Assembly (NCBI GenBank): GCA_016342595.1
Contig: JAEINY010000026.1
Location: 1-42,374 of the forward strand
Source of the DNA: Marinilabiliaceae bacterium
GTDB taxonomy: Bacteria > Bacteroidota > Bacteroidia > Bacteroidales > Marinilabiliaceae
Length of the DNA: 42,374 nt
Direction: 5' to 3'
A program made the position numbers and the translations under genes. Under the pieces are notes generated by a model. The model was not told where the DNA came from. It made no database searches and saw nothing but the letters and a program-made list of their open reading frames with translations. Below, one piece after another: positions 17,105 to 25,619 of the stretch (position 1 is its first letter; each line of letters begins with the position of its first letter).

Positions 17105-18331
17105 ATGACAGAGAAGAAAATGACACAACAAGATTACATCGACCGCGAGGACAAGTATGGTGCACACAACTATCATCCACTTCCAGTAGTGCTTGAAAAG
17201 GGTGAAGGCATATACGTATGGGATGTGGACGGTAAAAAATACTTCGACTTCCTTTCGGCTTACTCAGCTGTTAACCAAGGTCACTGTCACCCCCGAATCA
17301 TCAAAGCACTGACTGATCAGGCACAAGATTTAACCCTTACTTCCCGGGCTTTCCACAGCAGTGTATTGGGTGAATTTGAAGAGTATATCGCCAAGTACTT
17401 TGGATTCGACAAAGTATTGCCAATGAATACCGGAGCCGAAGCCGATGAGACGGCTTTGAAGCTGTGTAGAAAATGGGCTTACGAGAAAAAAGGGGTACCT
17501 GAAAACCAGGCTAAAATTATTGTCTGTGAAGGCAACTTCCATGGCCGTACCATTTCGATTATCTCTATGTCGACTGATCCGGAATCGTACAAAGGATTTG
17601 GCCCTTACACACCTGGTTTCGTCACTGTACCTTACAATGACCTGGATGCATTGGCTAAAGAACTGGAAGATCCGAATGTGGCCGGATTCCTGGTAGAGCC
17701 GATTCAAGGTGAAGCCGGAGTTTTTGTACCGGGAGACGGCTATTTGAAAAAAGCATTTGAGCTGTGTAAAGCTAAAAATGTATTATTCATGGCTGACGAA
17801 GTACAAACAGGTATTGCACGTACCGGAAAACTGTTAGCGTGTGATCACGAAGGTGTGCGTCCGGATGTATTGATATTGGGTAAAGCGATCTCTGGTGGTG
17901 TATTCCCTGTATCCGCTGTTTTAGCGGATGATGATGTGATGTTAGTCATCAAACCGGGTGAGCACGGTTCGACCTATGGCGGAAACCCGCTAGGCTGTAA
18001 AGTAGCCATTGCCGCTTTAGATGTGGTGAAAGATGAAAAATTAGCTGAAAATGCTGAACGTTTAGGCCAAATTTTTCGTGAGGAATTGTCGAACGTTAAA
18101 TCAGACATGATTGAGTTAGTACGCGGTAAAGGTTTACTAAACGCAGTAGTGATCAAGCCCAAAAATGGAAAAACAGCATGGGATGTTTGTGTAGCCATGA
18201 AAGAGAATGGATTGATTGCCAAACCAACACATGGAAACATTATCCGTTTTGCTCCTCCATTGGTTATTAACGAGGAACAATTACGCGAAGCTCTTGACGT
18301 AATTAAAAGCACATTTGCTCAATTCGAATAG
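17105..18331 (+). CDS. rocD: Ornithine--oxo-acid transaminase
   Basis: This 408-aa class III PLP-dependent aminotransferase closely matches ornithine aminotransferase. The N-terminal [20 protein letters not shown] segment is characteristic of OAT rather than acetylornithine aminotransferase. Cofactor-site segments include [41 protein letters not shown] and the Schiff-base lysine Lys260 in LGKAISGG, followed by [15 protein letters not shown]. The enzyme interconverts ornithine plus 2-oxoglutarate with glutamate semialdehyde plus glutamate in the cytosol, linking arginine/ornithine and proline metabolism. The gene has its own promoter (17055-17062) and a perfect 10-bp terminator (18357-18391), so it is a single-gene transcript. 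Confidence 0.95.
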   Translation: MTEKKMTQQDYIDREDKYGAHNYHPLPVVLEKGEGIYVWDVDGKKYFDFLSAYSAVNQGHCHPRIIKALTDQAQDLTLTSRAFHSSVLGEFEEYIAKYFGFDKVLPMNTGAEADETALKLCRKWAYEKKGVPENQAKIIVCEGNFHGRTISIISMSTDPESYKGFGPYTPGFVTVPYNDLDALAKELEDPNVAGFLVEPIQGEAGVFVPGDGYLKKAFELCKAKNVLFMADEVQTGIARTGKLLACDHEGVRPDVLILGKAISGGVFPVSAVLADDDVMLVIKPGEHGSTYGGNPLGCKVAIAALDVVKDEKLAENAERLGQIFREELSNVKSDMIELVRGKGLLNAVVIKPKNGKTAWDVCVAMKENGLIAKPTHGNIIRFAPPLVINEEQLREALDVIKSTFAQFE

Positions 18332-18356
18332 TAAAAAGCTTTCTAAATTTTATAAG

Positions 18357-18391
18357 CGCGAAGGAAACATTAGATTCCTTCGCGTTTTTTT
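18357..18391 (+). terminator. Intrinsic terminator after rocD
   Basis: CGCGAAGGAA pairs perfectly with TTCCTTCGCG around an 8-nt loop and is followed by seven T residues. It begins 26 nt after the stop codon. Confidence 0.92.
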
Positions 18392-18434
18392 ATTCTAAAA
18401 ATTCAATTGACACCACCCAGCTTTCAAACACTCA

Positions 18435-18494
18435 TACCGATTACTAATCAAAATGAGCGATAAAACATCGCTCTTTGATTATGTATCGGCATTA
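18435..18494 (+). repeat. Dispersed inverted-repeat element, copy 2
   Basis: This 60-nt element has CCGATTACTAATCAAA at its left and TTTGATTATGTATCGG at its right, a 16-nt terminal inverted repeat with 13 pairs matching. The interior is a second stem, GAGCGA/TCGCTC, around a 7-nt loop. It corresponds to the minus strand of 1869-1944. The whole element can fold as one long hairpin. It lies between the rocD terminator and a minus-strand small ORF. Confidence 0.6.
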
Positions 18495-18525
18495 ACCACA
18501 AGTAATAAGCAAAATGCTTTATCAA

Positions 18526-18762
18526 TCATTTTATTATACTTTTGGTATCAGTTACCGGTTTCCTCATACCCTTAACATCAATTCCCATCTCACACAATTG
18601 CTCAGCTACACCATACATAAAACAAACCTTAATGCCCACATCCGAATCACCACCACTACAGATAACCTTCAGTTTATCAATTTCTTTCACATCGTTTTTT
18701 TGCGCAGTCATCCACAGAAAAGGCATTATTATCAAAAACAAACAACATAATATCGTCTTCAT
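18526..18762 (-). CDS. Small exported protein of unknown function (78 aa)
   Basis: This 78-aa open frame begins with a good signal peptide (CCLFLIIMPFLWMTAQ, cleavage probably after residue 20) and continues as a short mature part with three cysteines (LKVICSGGDSDVGIKVCFMY; EQLCEMG). I do not recognise a family. The signal sequence is the main reason to believe it, since an opposite-strand frame of similar size overlaps it and shows no such feature. It is divergent from the 172-aa gene at 18820. No perfect promoter box is seen. The mature protein is small enough to be a secreted peptide, but no function can be assigned. Confidence 0.5.
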   Translation of the reverse strand: MKTILCCLFLIIMPFLWMTAQKNDVKEIDKLKVICSGGDSDVGIKVCFMYGVAEQLCEMGIDVKGMRKPVTDTKSIIK

Positions 18763-18819
18763 AGTATTTTTTCTTATTTTTCATCTTAAATATCAGACCT
18801 ACATTAACAAAAGGTAAAC

Positions 18820-19338
18820 ATGACTCCAAAAGAATCCTATATCACACTACTCAAAGAGCAATTAAACAAAGTGGATGATCGTGCATTCAATCTTTCCTCA
18901 TGGAAAAAGGCTACTTGTCTTGTTTTGGAATCCTACTTTGGCATGAATGCGCCCCAGGTAAAAGCGATAGAAAAAATTGATTACGCATATAGCAGCTGGA
19001 CCCTTCGGGATGAATCAGGTGTAACAGATCCTGTGAAAACAGATTGTAAATCCACTTTATCCATGATTATCCGGGAAATGGAAATCATCGCCGATACAGA
19101 TACCAAAGCAGATAACCAGATTGAAACCAGTAATGATTTAAATTTTGTTTGGACACCATTAGAAGATGAACTGACCGGTGCTTCATTAAAGAAATTAAAA
19201 TCCTTACTGACCACTACAAATGTTGAATCCAGTGAAATTGAGAAATTCCTGAAAGATTTGCCGGGACAAACGACCATCAATGTCCTGCAAAGTGTGTTGA
19301 TGTCGGAGTCATTCAGAAACTGGATTACTAAGCAATAA
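18820..19338 (+). CDS. Hypothetical cytosolic protein (172 aa)
   Basis: I do not recognise this 172-aa protein. It has no signal peptide or membrane segment. It looks like an N-terminal helical part (residues 1-50, YITLLKEQLNKVDDRAFNLS), a middle acidic region (IIREMEIIADTDTKADNQ) and a C-terminal helical part ending in SVLMSESFRNWITKQ. Composition and codon use match the surrounding genes. The SpoIIAA/STAS-like gene begins 31 nt after its stop on the same strand, so they probably form a two-gene unit and might act together. Confidence 0.7.
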   Translation: MTPKESYITLLKEQLNKVDDRAFNLSSWKKATCLVLESYFGMNAPQVKAIEKIDYAYSSWTLRDESGVTDPVKTDCKSTLSMIIREMEIIADTDTKADNQIETSNDLNFVWTPLEDELTGASLKKLKSLLTTTNVESSEIEKFLKDLPGQTTINVLQSVLMSESFRNWITKQ

Positions 19339-19369
19339 ACCACCTTAATCGTTCTTAGAAGACTAATTT

Positions 19370-19738
19370 ATGATATCATATGCCTACATAGACAACATCT
19401 TACATGTTTCCATGACCAAAAAGGTAACTCTGAAGGATCTCATTGAATTTATTCATGAATTTAAGAATCTGGAAAACATGCCCGAAAACTTACGTATTTT
19501 TTACGACTTAACAGAAGCGGACTTAGTATTACATCTGGATGACATTTCCAAATTATCAAAGCTAGCCGAAGCGGCTACTGGAAAATTCAAAGCAGTAAGA
19601 ACAGCTTTTTATGTAACGGACCCCAAAATTACGGCCTACACAATGCTATTCTCCTGGCTTCCTGAAGATTCATTCACGCAACGAGAAAACTTCTCAACTC
19701 GTGAAGCAGCCATGGAGTGGCTGACAGCTGATGAATAA
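19370..19738 (+). CDS. STAS/SpoIIAA-like domain protein
   Basis: This 122-aa single-domain protein has the pattern of the SpoIIAA-like/STAS-fold family common in Bacteroidota: a short beta start (ISYAYIDNILHVSM), then TLKDLIEFIHEFKNLENM. Next comes the strand LRIFYDLTEADLVLHLDDI, then a helix and AVRTAFYVTDPKITAYTMLF, ending in a helical REAAMEWLTAD. Such proteins are cytosolic; some bind lipids or partner proteins, and most are uncharacterised. It follows the 172-aa gene closely and is likely cotranscribed with it. The family assignment rests on overall pattern and is moderate. Confidence 0.65.
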   Translation: MISYAYIDNILHVSMTKKVTLKDLIEFIHEFKNLENMPENLRIFYDLTEADLVLHLDDISKLSKLAEAATGKFKAVRTAFYVTDPKITAYTMLFSWLPEDSFTQRENFSTREAAMEWLTADE

Positions 19739-19806
19739 AATAAATGATTCTAACAAAATAGATCCCCTGTTTTCACACAAGGGACCATGGATTATAATAG
19801 TCTAAT

Positions 19807-20400
19807 CTAGATTTTGCCTTTCATGCGTTCGTCCATTAATTCCCGGGCTAATTTTTGTTCCCGACGTAAGGCTGTTTTCCGATGTGCCTCAAACTCCTCT
19901 TCTACTTCTGCTAATCGAGCTTTCGTTTCACGGGTCACATGATGTCCGCGCTTAAACATTAAAAACACAATTGTTGTTATCGCAAGTAAAACCAATACCA
20001 ATCCCCACATTATAGAATTATAGACCGTTTTACCTAACTCCATTCCTAGAAAGCTGAGCGCATTTTTCGAGTTCACGGCTGCTTGAAACTGCCCCTTAAC
20101 ATCGGAAACAACAGCACTTAATGAGTCATACTTTTGAATCCCGGCGCGAATTTCACTTTGCGAAGTTTGTAGTGCACTCCTCAATTGAAGGATACTATCA
20201 GAAGCATGAGATTTCAACTGATTAAGTGAACTCAACTTAACTACTTTAAACTCTTCATAGCTACTGGATTTCTTAATCACATAATCAAACTGCTCTTGAA
20301 TAGTGCCTGTTGTCATTGGATCAGTCTCTTCCGTTGTTTGTGCATACAGGGGAGCCCAAATAATGATCAGCAATAATGTAACAAGTTTTAATTCCTTCAT
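19807..20400 (-). CDS. Conserved Bacteroidota membrane protein with coiled coil (function unknown)
   Basis: This 197-aa protein has a signal peptide (residues 1-20), then a conserved segment GTIQEQFDYVIKKSSSYEEF. A heptad-rich coiled coil follows (residues 60-115), then one transmembrane helix (GLVLVLLAITTIVFLMF, about residues 134-152), and a charged cytosolic tail with EEEFEAHRKTALRREQKL. This arrangement matches a conserved Bacteroidota family that public databases have often labelled tRNA (guanine-N1)-methyltransferase. That is my recollection of the naming. Nothing in the sequence resembles a SPOUT or Rossmann methyltransferase, so that label should not be used. Topology suggests a periplasmic coiled coil anchored in the inner membrane. 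Confidence 0.75.
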   Translation of the reverse strand: MKELKLVTLLLIIIWAPLYAQTTEETDPMTTGTIQEQFDYVIKKSSSYEEFKVVKLSSLNQLKSHASDSILQLRSALQTSQSEIRAGIQKYDSLSAVVSDVKGQFQAAVNSKNALSFLGMELGKTVYNSIMWGLVLVLLAITTIVFLMFKRGHHVTRETKARLAEVEEEFEAHRKTALRREQKLARELMDERMKGKI

Positions 20401-20681
20401 TTGTTGTAATGTTTCAAATTGGTTTTTACTCTCACTTTAACGATACCAATCTCAACAATATTGTTTAAAATATCAAATCATAGAATCATTTTCTCACTCG
20501 CTCAAAATAAAAAAAAACATAAACTCCTTTTTTTGCTGATTCATCACAAGGAAAGCCAAGTAGATGACTTCAATAATTTGTCGAATTCTTTTAAATAGCT
20601 TGTCCCCCTCTAAACGAAGTCAGTAGATACTTTATCTGGTCTGCATATAATTCCTAAGATTTAACCTCCGGAATATTTTTT
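20401..20681. other. AT-rich spacer without recognisable genes
   Basis: This 281-nt region separates the divergent coiled-coil protein gene and the small membrane protein gene. It contains poly-A stretches and a spaced inverted pair TGACTTC / GAAGTCA (about 20565 and 20615). I see no open frame with a start and supporting signals, and no terminator. Confidence 0.4.
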
Positions 20682-20689
20682 TATCTTTG
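20682..20689 (+). promoter_or_regulatory. -7 promoter box of the small membrane protein gene
   Basis: TATCTTTG is a perfect TAnnTTTG box, with TTTA 18 nt upstream as a possible -33 element. Transcription would begin near 20695, downstream of the first in-frame ATG (20691). This supports the second ATG (20733) as the true start. Confidence 0.6.
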
Positions 20690-20732
20690 CATGTTTGTTG
20701 GATTATTCAATTTCAAACATCAAGATTACCAA

Positions 20733-21128
20733 ATGATTAGAGGCAACAAATATTTTGATCCGTTAATGGGCTCCATTGGGGGGGTATTTATGGGTACATT
20801 AATTTATACCATAAATGCATCTCATGGATTTAACTTATCGATTGTTGCGGCTCTGAAACAAGGTTCTTACACCTTTATTATGGGGGGAATCACCATGAAG
20901 CTTGTTGAAAATCTGGTACGCAAAATTGATGAGCGCACCCGTGCGATACTCATTGCAGTAACCTTACCTACGTTATTTGCCACAATGCTAACCTACATAT
21001 TGCACTCTATCAAAGGAACCCCTGAACCAATATTTTCTACTCTTCCTACTGTTTTACTGTCTCCTTTTAGCTTTTTCTGGTGGGCTAATAAACAGCGAAA
21101 AAAATTCGAGCGATCCACAAACAGCTAA
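20733..21128 (+). CDS. Small multi-spanning membrane protein (unknown function)
   Basis: This 131-aa protein has about four hydrophobic segments: MGSIGGVFMGTLIYTI, AALKQGSYTFIMGGITM, AILIAVTLPTLFATMLTYIL and a weaker one around PTVLLSPFSFFWWAN. It ends in a basic tail (KQRKKFERS). I place the start at the second ATG because a perfect promoter box at 20682-20689 would start transcription after the first ATG. I do not recognise a family. Immediately after its stop lies a decayed histidine-kinase tail in another frame. Confidence 0.7.
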   Translation: MIRGNKYFDPLMGSIGGVFMGTLIYTINASHGFNLSIVAALKQGSYTFIMGGITMKLVENLVRKIDERTRAILIAVTLPTLFATMLTYILHSIKGTPEPIFSTLPTVLLSPFSFFWWANKQRKKFERSTNS

Positions 21129-21132
21129 CCCA

Positions 21133-21263
21133 GACACTAACAAAGAAACGGGTACTGGACTTATCCTATGTAAAGAATTAATTGAAAATCAAGGTGGAAC
21201 TATTTCAACATCAAGCCTACTGGAATAGGAAGTTGCTTTAACATTACCCTGACTTTAGAATAA
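21133..21263 (+). pseudogene. Remnant of a histidine-kinase HATPase C-terminus, frameshifted
   Basis: Translation from 21133 gives DTNKETGTGLILCKELIENQ and then GGTISTSSLLE before a TAG at 21226-21228. Changing frame there continues as GSCFNITLTLE to a TAA at 21261-21263. Together these reproduce the last ATP-binding part of a sensor histidine kinase: the G2 box (normally GTGLGL, here missing one Gly-Leu step), the following helix and the final strand. No kinase body lies upstream, because the small membrane protein gene occupies the space in a different frame. It is therefore a truncated, frameshifted fragment. Confidence 0.7.
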
Positions 21264-21287
21264 TAACGCGATTACATCTGGGATATA

Positions 21288-21317
21288 CAACAAAAGGCCA
21301 CCATCTTTGGCAGCCTT
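21288..21317 (-). terminator. Intrinsic terminator after argS
   Basis: On the minus strand AAGGCTGCC pairs with GGTGGCCTT (nine pairs including two G:U) around a 6-nt loop, followed by TTGTTG. It lies 23 nt beyond the argS stop. Confidence 0.65.
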
Positions 21318-21339
21318 TCGAACTATTTGATCCTATTTT

Positions 21340-23133
21340 TTACATACGATTCGGCACATCAATACCTAACATCCACATCGCATTTTTAATCGTCTTACTT
21401 ACATTTTTACACAACACCAATCGCATGGCTCGTTTATCTTCATCCTCTTCAACGGCAATAGGCGAAGCATGATAGAACTGATTGAACTCCTTCGCTAAAT
21501 CATAAGCATAATTAGCGATGATCGCAGGACTATAAACATTTCCAGCTTCAGCTACCACATTTGGAAAATTAGCCAGCATACTCATGAGCTGAACCTCTTT
21601 TTCACTTAACTCAACGTCATTATTTGCATGTTCAGGTACATTATATCCCTTGTCAATAGCTTTACTTACAACAGAGTTTATTCGGGCAAAAGTATATTGA
21701 ATAAATGGCCCTGTATTTCCATTAAAATCAATAGATTCTTCAGGATTAAAGGTCATATTTTTACGAGGGTCCACTTTCAGGATGAAATATTTCAAGGCGC
21801 CTAAAGCAATGGTACGATACACTTGCTCTGCTTCCTCTTCAGAATAACCTTCCAGTTTACCCAACGCCTTTGACATTTCCCGGGCTGTATTGACCATCTC
21901 TTCCATCAAGTCATCGGCATCAACAACTGTTCCCTCACGTGATTTCATTTTACCCTCGGGCAACTCCACCATGCCATAGGAAAAATGAACTAAATCTTTT
22001 CCCCACTCCAATCCTAACTTATCTAACAATAGAGCTAACACTTTAAAGTGATAATTCTGCTCGTTACCGACAACATACACCATTTTATCAATGTTGAAAT
22101 CATCATAACGTAATTTCGCAGTACCAATATCCTGTGTCATGTATACACTTGTTCCGTCCGCACGCAACAACAACTTTTCATCCAGTCCGTCATTTTCAAG
22201 ATTCGACCAGATACTATTATCTTCACGACGATAGAAAACGCCTTTATCCAGCCCTTCTATTACCATGTCACGCCCTACTTTGTATGTATCCGATTCATAG
22301 TAAATCTTATCAAAACCAACTCCCATGGTTTTATAAGTTACGTCGAAGCCTGTATACACCCATTGATTCATCATTTTCCACAGCCCATATACTTCCGTAT
22401 CATTGGCTTCCCATAAACGCAACATTTCACGTGCCTCTTTCATCAAAGGAGAATTAGCTTCTGCTTCTTCTTTGGATTGACCGGCATCCATCAATGCTTT
22501 TTGTTCTTTCTTATATTCCTGATCAAATTTCACATAGAAATCGCCTACCAAATGATCTCCTTTTTTACCAGTTGATTCAGGAGTCTGGCCTTCGCCCCAC
22601 TTTTTCCAAGCCAACATTGACTTACAGATATGGATACCCCGGTCATTGACAATATTAGTTTTCACTACTTGATTCCCATTGGCCTCCACAACACGAGACA
22701 ATGAAAAGCCGAGTAAGTTATTTCGAATATGTCCCAGGTGCAAGGGCTTATTGGTATTAGGTGATGAATACTCAATCATCACCAATGGTGAGTTTTCGTC
22801 AGCTTGTTTGATACCATAGTTTTCAACATCTGAAATACGGTTAATCAGATTCACCCAGTACGAATGGGACAGTACCAAGTTCAAGAAGCCTTTGATCACC
22901 TCAAACTGCGCCACATCACCACAGTCTTTTTTCAGAAATTCACCTATCTCATTCCCCGTTTCAATGGGATTTTTTTTAGATACTCTTAAAAGCGGAAATA
23001 CTACAACAGTAAAATCCCCTTTCATATCTTTTCGGGTCAGTTGAACCTGAACCGATTCAGATTCGATCGTTTCACCATATAATTCCTGAACAGCTTTTGC
23101 TACAGAAGCTTTGATCTGACTTTCAATTCCCAT
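21340..23133 (-). CDS. argS: Arginyl-tRNA synthetase
   Basis: This 597-aa class I aminoacyl-tRNA synthetase charges tRNA-Arg with arginine in the cytosol. The N-terminal Arg-tRNA-synthetase-specific domain is present (residues 1-110). The HIGH signature is HLGH at residues 132-135 within SSPNTNKPLHLGHIRNN. The KMSKS-equivalent loop is GKMKSREG near residue 393. The C-terminal DALR anticodon-binding domain includes IQYTFARINSV and ends in KNAMWMLGIDVPNRM. Length is normal for the Bacteroidota form. It has its own promoter (23173-23180) and a terminator (21288-21317). Confidence 0.97.
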   Translation of the reverse strand: MGIESQIKASVAKAVQELYGETIESESVQVQLTRKDMKGDFTVVVFPLLRVSKKNPIETGNEIGEFLKKDCGDVAQFEVIKGFLNLVLSHSYWVNLINRISDVENYGIKQADENSPLVMIEYSSPNTNKPLHLGHIRNNLLGFSLSRVVEANGNQVVKTNIVNDRGIHICKSMLAWKKWGEGQTPESTGKKGDHLVGDFYVKFDQEYKKEQKALMDAGQSKEEAEANSPLMKEAREMLRLWEANDTEVYGLWKMMNQWVYTGFDVTYKTMGVGFDKIYYESDTYKVGRDMVIEGLDKGVFYRREDNSIWSNLENDGLDEKLLLRADGTSVYMTQDIGTAKLRYDDFNIDKMVYVVGNEQNYHFKVLALLLDKLGLEWGKDLVHFSYGMVELPEGKMKSREGTVVDADDLMEEMVNTAREMSKALGKLEGYSEEEAEQVYRTIALGALKYFILKVDPRKNMTFNPEESIDFNGNTGPFIQYTFARINSVVSKAIDKGYNVPEHANNDVELSEKEVQLMSMLANFPNVVAEAGNVYSPAIIANYAYDLAKEFNQFYHASPIAVEEDEDKRAMRLVLCKNVSKTIKNAMWMLGIDVPNRM

Positions 23134-23172
23134 TCTATTCTATATTTAATGTGATCGTTATTTTTCAATTCG

Positions 23173-23180
23173 CAAAGATA
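23173..23180 (-). promoter_or_regulatory. -7 promoter box of argS
   Basis: On the minus strand the sequence is TATCTTTG, a perfect TAnnTTTG box, giving a leader of about 33 nt. A second near match (TATCTTTA) lies 10 nt further upstream. Confidence 0.55.
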
Positions 23181-23400
23181 ATAAAGATAAGCATTTCAGG
23201 ACTAACACAATGTTACATTGATCGGGTTAAAAACTCAAAAACAACATCGTTTATTAGTTTTTAAATTTATTTAACGATCTCCCAATTTCCTTTATCCTTG
23301 CACAAAAAAACATCATTAAATATATAGAAACCGTAATTCTTGCCCACAACATTTTTTACTTTCTATTAAAACCTATAATTTCGTTTCTCTGTTGAATAAT

Positions 23401-25473
23401 ATGGACTGGAAAAAACATTTTGACAAAATGATGACTAAGGTATCATGCTTAACTCTTACCTTATTTATCCTGTATTCATTAACCGCTTATGGTCAGAATA
23501 CACATACAGAACAGCTTACTGTTAATGAAGTAAATGAATTCAAATCCCTTTTTATCCAAATGGCGGTACTCCTGGGGATGGCTATCATCGTATTTCTTTA
23601 TGTAAATTTAAGATCAAATAAATCAAAACGCAGGCCAACTGAGAAGCTAAAACTGAATCACGCTTCAAATCAAGCCAAGCAGGATTCTCCAACATACCTA
23701 CAACCAATTGTTGATCTCATTCCGTATGCGGCCTGCATGGTAAACCAACAAGGAATCCCTCAGTTCTTTAATAACCAATTTGAGCAGCTCACTCAACGAT
23801 CTCTAAAGATTATTTTAAGTCAGCACTGGAAAAAATTATTGAACCTACGAGCTGAAGAAATTCCAAATTCAAACCTCACATCAAAGAATTCAGTCCTTTA
23901 TAAAACCCTTGATGATCATGTTTTAAAAATCACTCAAACTCCAATACAACAGAAAGGACAAAAGGATCTACAGTCAATTATTATTGAAGATGTAACGTAC
24001 CTTGAAACAAAAATAGATACCCTGAGTGAACGAGTAAAGTACTTCCGTTATGTGATTAACCAAAGTACTTCAGCCATTTTTATCACAGAGGTCACCGGAA
24101 CCATTTTGGAGATAAATGACATTGCAGAGCAATTTACCAATATGCGTTTTGATAAGCTCAAGCAAGAGAATATTTACAGTTTTATTCCCCCATCACTTCA
24201 AAATGAACTTCATGATCAAGTCAACAAATCAACTCACTCCAATCACAAAAGTCAATTAATCGAATATACCTTCTCTATTGGAGACAAAAATATTCCGGTA
24301 GATATCAACTTGGGTACGATTGATTACTTTGGTAAAAAAGCAATCATCATCATCATTAAAGATGTTTCTGAACGAGTAAAACATGAACAACGTTTAATTC
24401 TGGCACAGAAAAAAGCGGAAGAATCTGATCGCCTTAAATCCAACTTTCTGGCTAATATGTCTCACGAAGTGCGCACGCCAATGAACAGTATAATGGGATT
24501 TTCCGAATTAATGTGCGACACTCAACTAACTAACACTGAACGTCGCGAATTCCATCAAATCGTTAAAAATAGTGCACAAGAGTTACTTAATCTATTAGAT
24601 GACATCATAGAATTCTCAAAGATTGAATCTGGCCAAATTCAACTTAAGAACGATGCGCTAAATGCGGAACAATTACTGCATAACTTAAAATCACATACTT
24701 TTGAGTTATTAAAAAACAAATCGGACATTAATTTTTCCATCTCAACACCTATTGGCATTTCGGAGCCACCATTTATCTTCTCTGATTTTGAACGAATTAC
24801 CCAAATCTTACGCCACCTATTGGATAATGCCGTAAAATTCACCTATTCAGGCAGTATTACACTAGGACATTCATATCGACCTGATGGTTCTATAGATCTA
24901 TTTGTAAAAGACACCGGAATTGGTATTCCGCAGGTCAAAATCTCAAAAATATTCCAAAAATTCAGGCAAGCTGATGAAGCTAATAACAGGGAATTTAGCG
25001 GAGCCGGATTGGGACTTAGTATGAGTCAACAACTAGCCAGACACATGAATGGTTTTCTTTGGGTAGAATCACAAGAACATATTGGCTCCACCTTCCACCT
25101 CATTATTCCTCCTAAAGTGGCCAATCAGGAGGGAGATATCAGAGACATTAAAACCATTCTATATTTTCAGAAGGAAAATGAAAATCATGAACTACCGGCT
25201 ATAAAAACATCTGGTCATTATCAAATCATTCCCGTCTTTAACGAAGAAGAACTACAAAACATCCCCATTACTAATTCTATTGCCGGTATTATTCTCACAT
25301 CAATACCAAATCAAGATACGCTTGATCAACTTTATGAAAATTGTCATCGTATTGGATTATTCAACCCAACAAAAAAATCATTTGAAAGTCCAGTTAAAAA
25401 CAAATTACATCCCCTTTCAGATACGGAGGAACTTAATAACTTTATTAACCTTTGCCAACAGGTCAAGCGTTAA
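23401..25473 (+). CDS. PAS-containing sensor histidine kinase with degenerate receiver-like C-terminus
   Basis: This 690-aa membrane kinase starts at the ATG at 23401 (the frame also contains a TTG at 23392). Residues 1-32 form a signal or first membrane segment, and MAVLLGMAIIVFLYVNL is a transmembrane helix near residue 60. Two PAS-like domains follow (about 95-200 and 215-325). The HisKA box has the phosphoacceptor His355 in NMSHEVRTPMNSIMGFSEL. The HATPase has DNAVKF (N box), DTGIGIP (G1) and GAGLGLSM (G2). The last about 115 residues alternate strands and helices (IKTILYFQKE; IAGIILTSIP) like a receiver domain, but the strand that should end in the phosphoacceptor Asp has none. No response regulator gene is adjacent. 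The ligand sensed is unknown. Confidence 0.88.
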   Translation: MDWKKHFDKMMTKVSCLTLTLFILYSLTAYGQNTHTEQLTVNEVNEFKSLFIQMAVLLGMAIIVFLYVNLRSNKSKRRPTEKLKLNHASNQAKQDSPTYLQPIVDLIPYAACMVNQQGIPQFFNNQFEQLTQRSLKIILSQHWKKLLNLRAEEIPNSNLTSKNSVLYKTLDDHVLKITQTPIQQKGQKDLQSIIIEDVTYLETKIDTLSERVKYFRYVINQSTSAIFITEVTGTILEINDIAEQFTNMRFDKLKQENIYSFIPPSLQNELHDQVNKSTHSNHKSQLIEYTFSIGDKNIPVDINLGTIDYFGKKAIIIIIKDVSERVKHEQRLILAQKKAEESDRLKSNFLANMSHEVRTPMNSIMGFSELMCDTQLTNTERREFHQIVKNSAQELLNLLDDIIEFSKIESGQIQLKNDALNAEQLLHNLKSHTFELLKNKSDINFSISTPIGISEPPFIFSDFERITQILRHLLDNAVKFTYSGSITLGHSYRPDGSIDLFVKDTGIGIPQVKISKIFQKFRQADEANNREFSGAGLGLSMSQQLARHMNGFLWVESQEHIGSTFHLIIPPKVANQEGDIRDIKTILYFQKENENHELPAIKTSGHYQIIPVFNEEELQNIPITNSIAGIILTSIPNQDTLDQLYENCHRIGLFNPTKKSFESPVKNKLHPLSDTEELNNFINLCQQVKR

Positions 25474-25520
25474 GTCACAAGTAAAAATAAAAAGGTAAGA
25501 GTGAAAAGATAAAAGTAAAA
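25472..25520. repeat. A-rich heptamer array (seven units)
   Basis: Seven consecutive 7-nt units stay in register: AAGTCAC, AAGTAAA, AATAAAA, AGGTAAG, AGTGAAA, AGATAAA and AGTAAAA. The first overlaps the stop codon of the histidine kinase gene. Because the sequence is A-rich, chance resemblance is a bigger concern than for 2776-2873. Confidence 0.5.
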
Positions 25521-25619
25521 ACGTTTATCCTCTGATCAACCCAAAACAATCCATGATGACAATCGCAAAGTGGATCATTGACTATACTTTATTGACAAGC
25601 AAAGTATAAATTGATACCA

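Noticed and set aside
18514..18817. Plus-strand frames at 18514-18750 and 18542-18817
   Set aside because: They overlap the minus-strand frame that has a good signal peptide; the plus-strand translations have no comparable feature.
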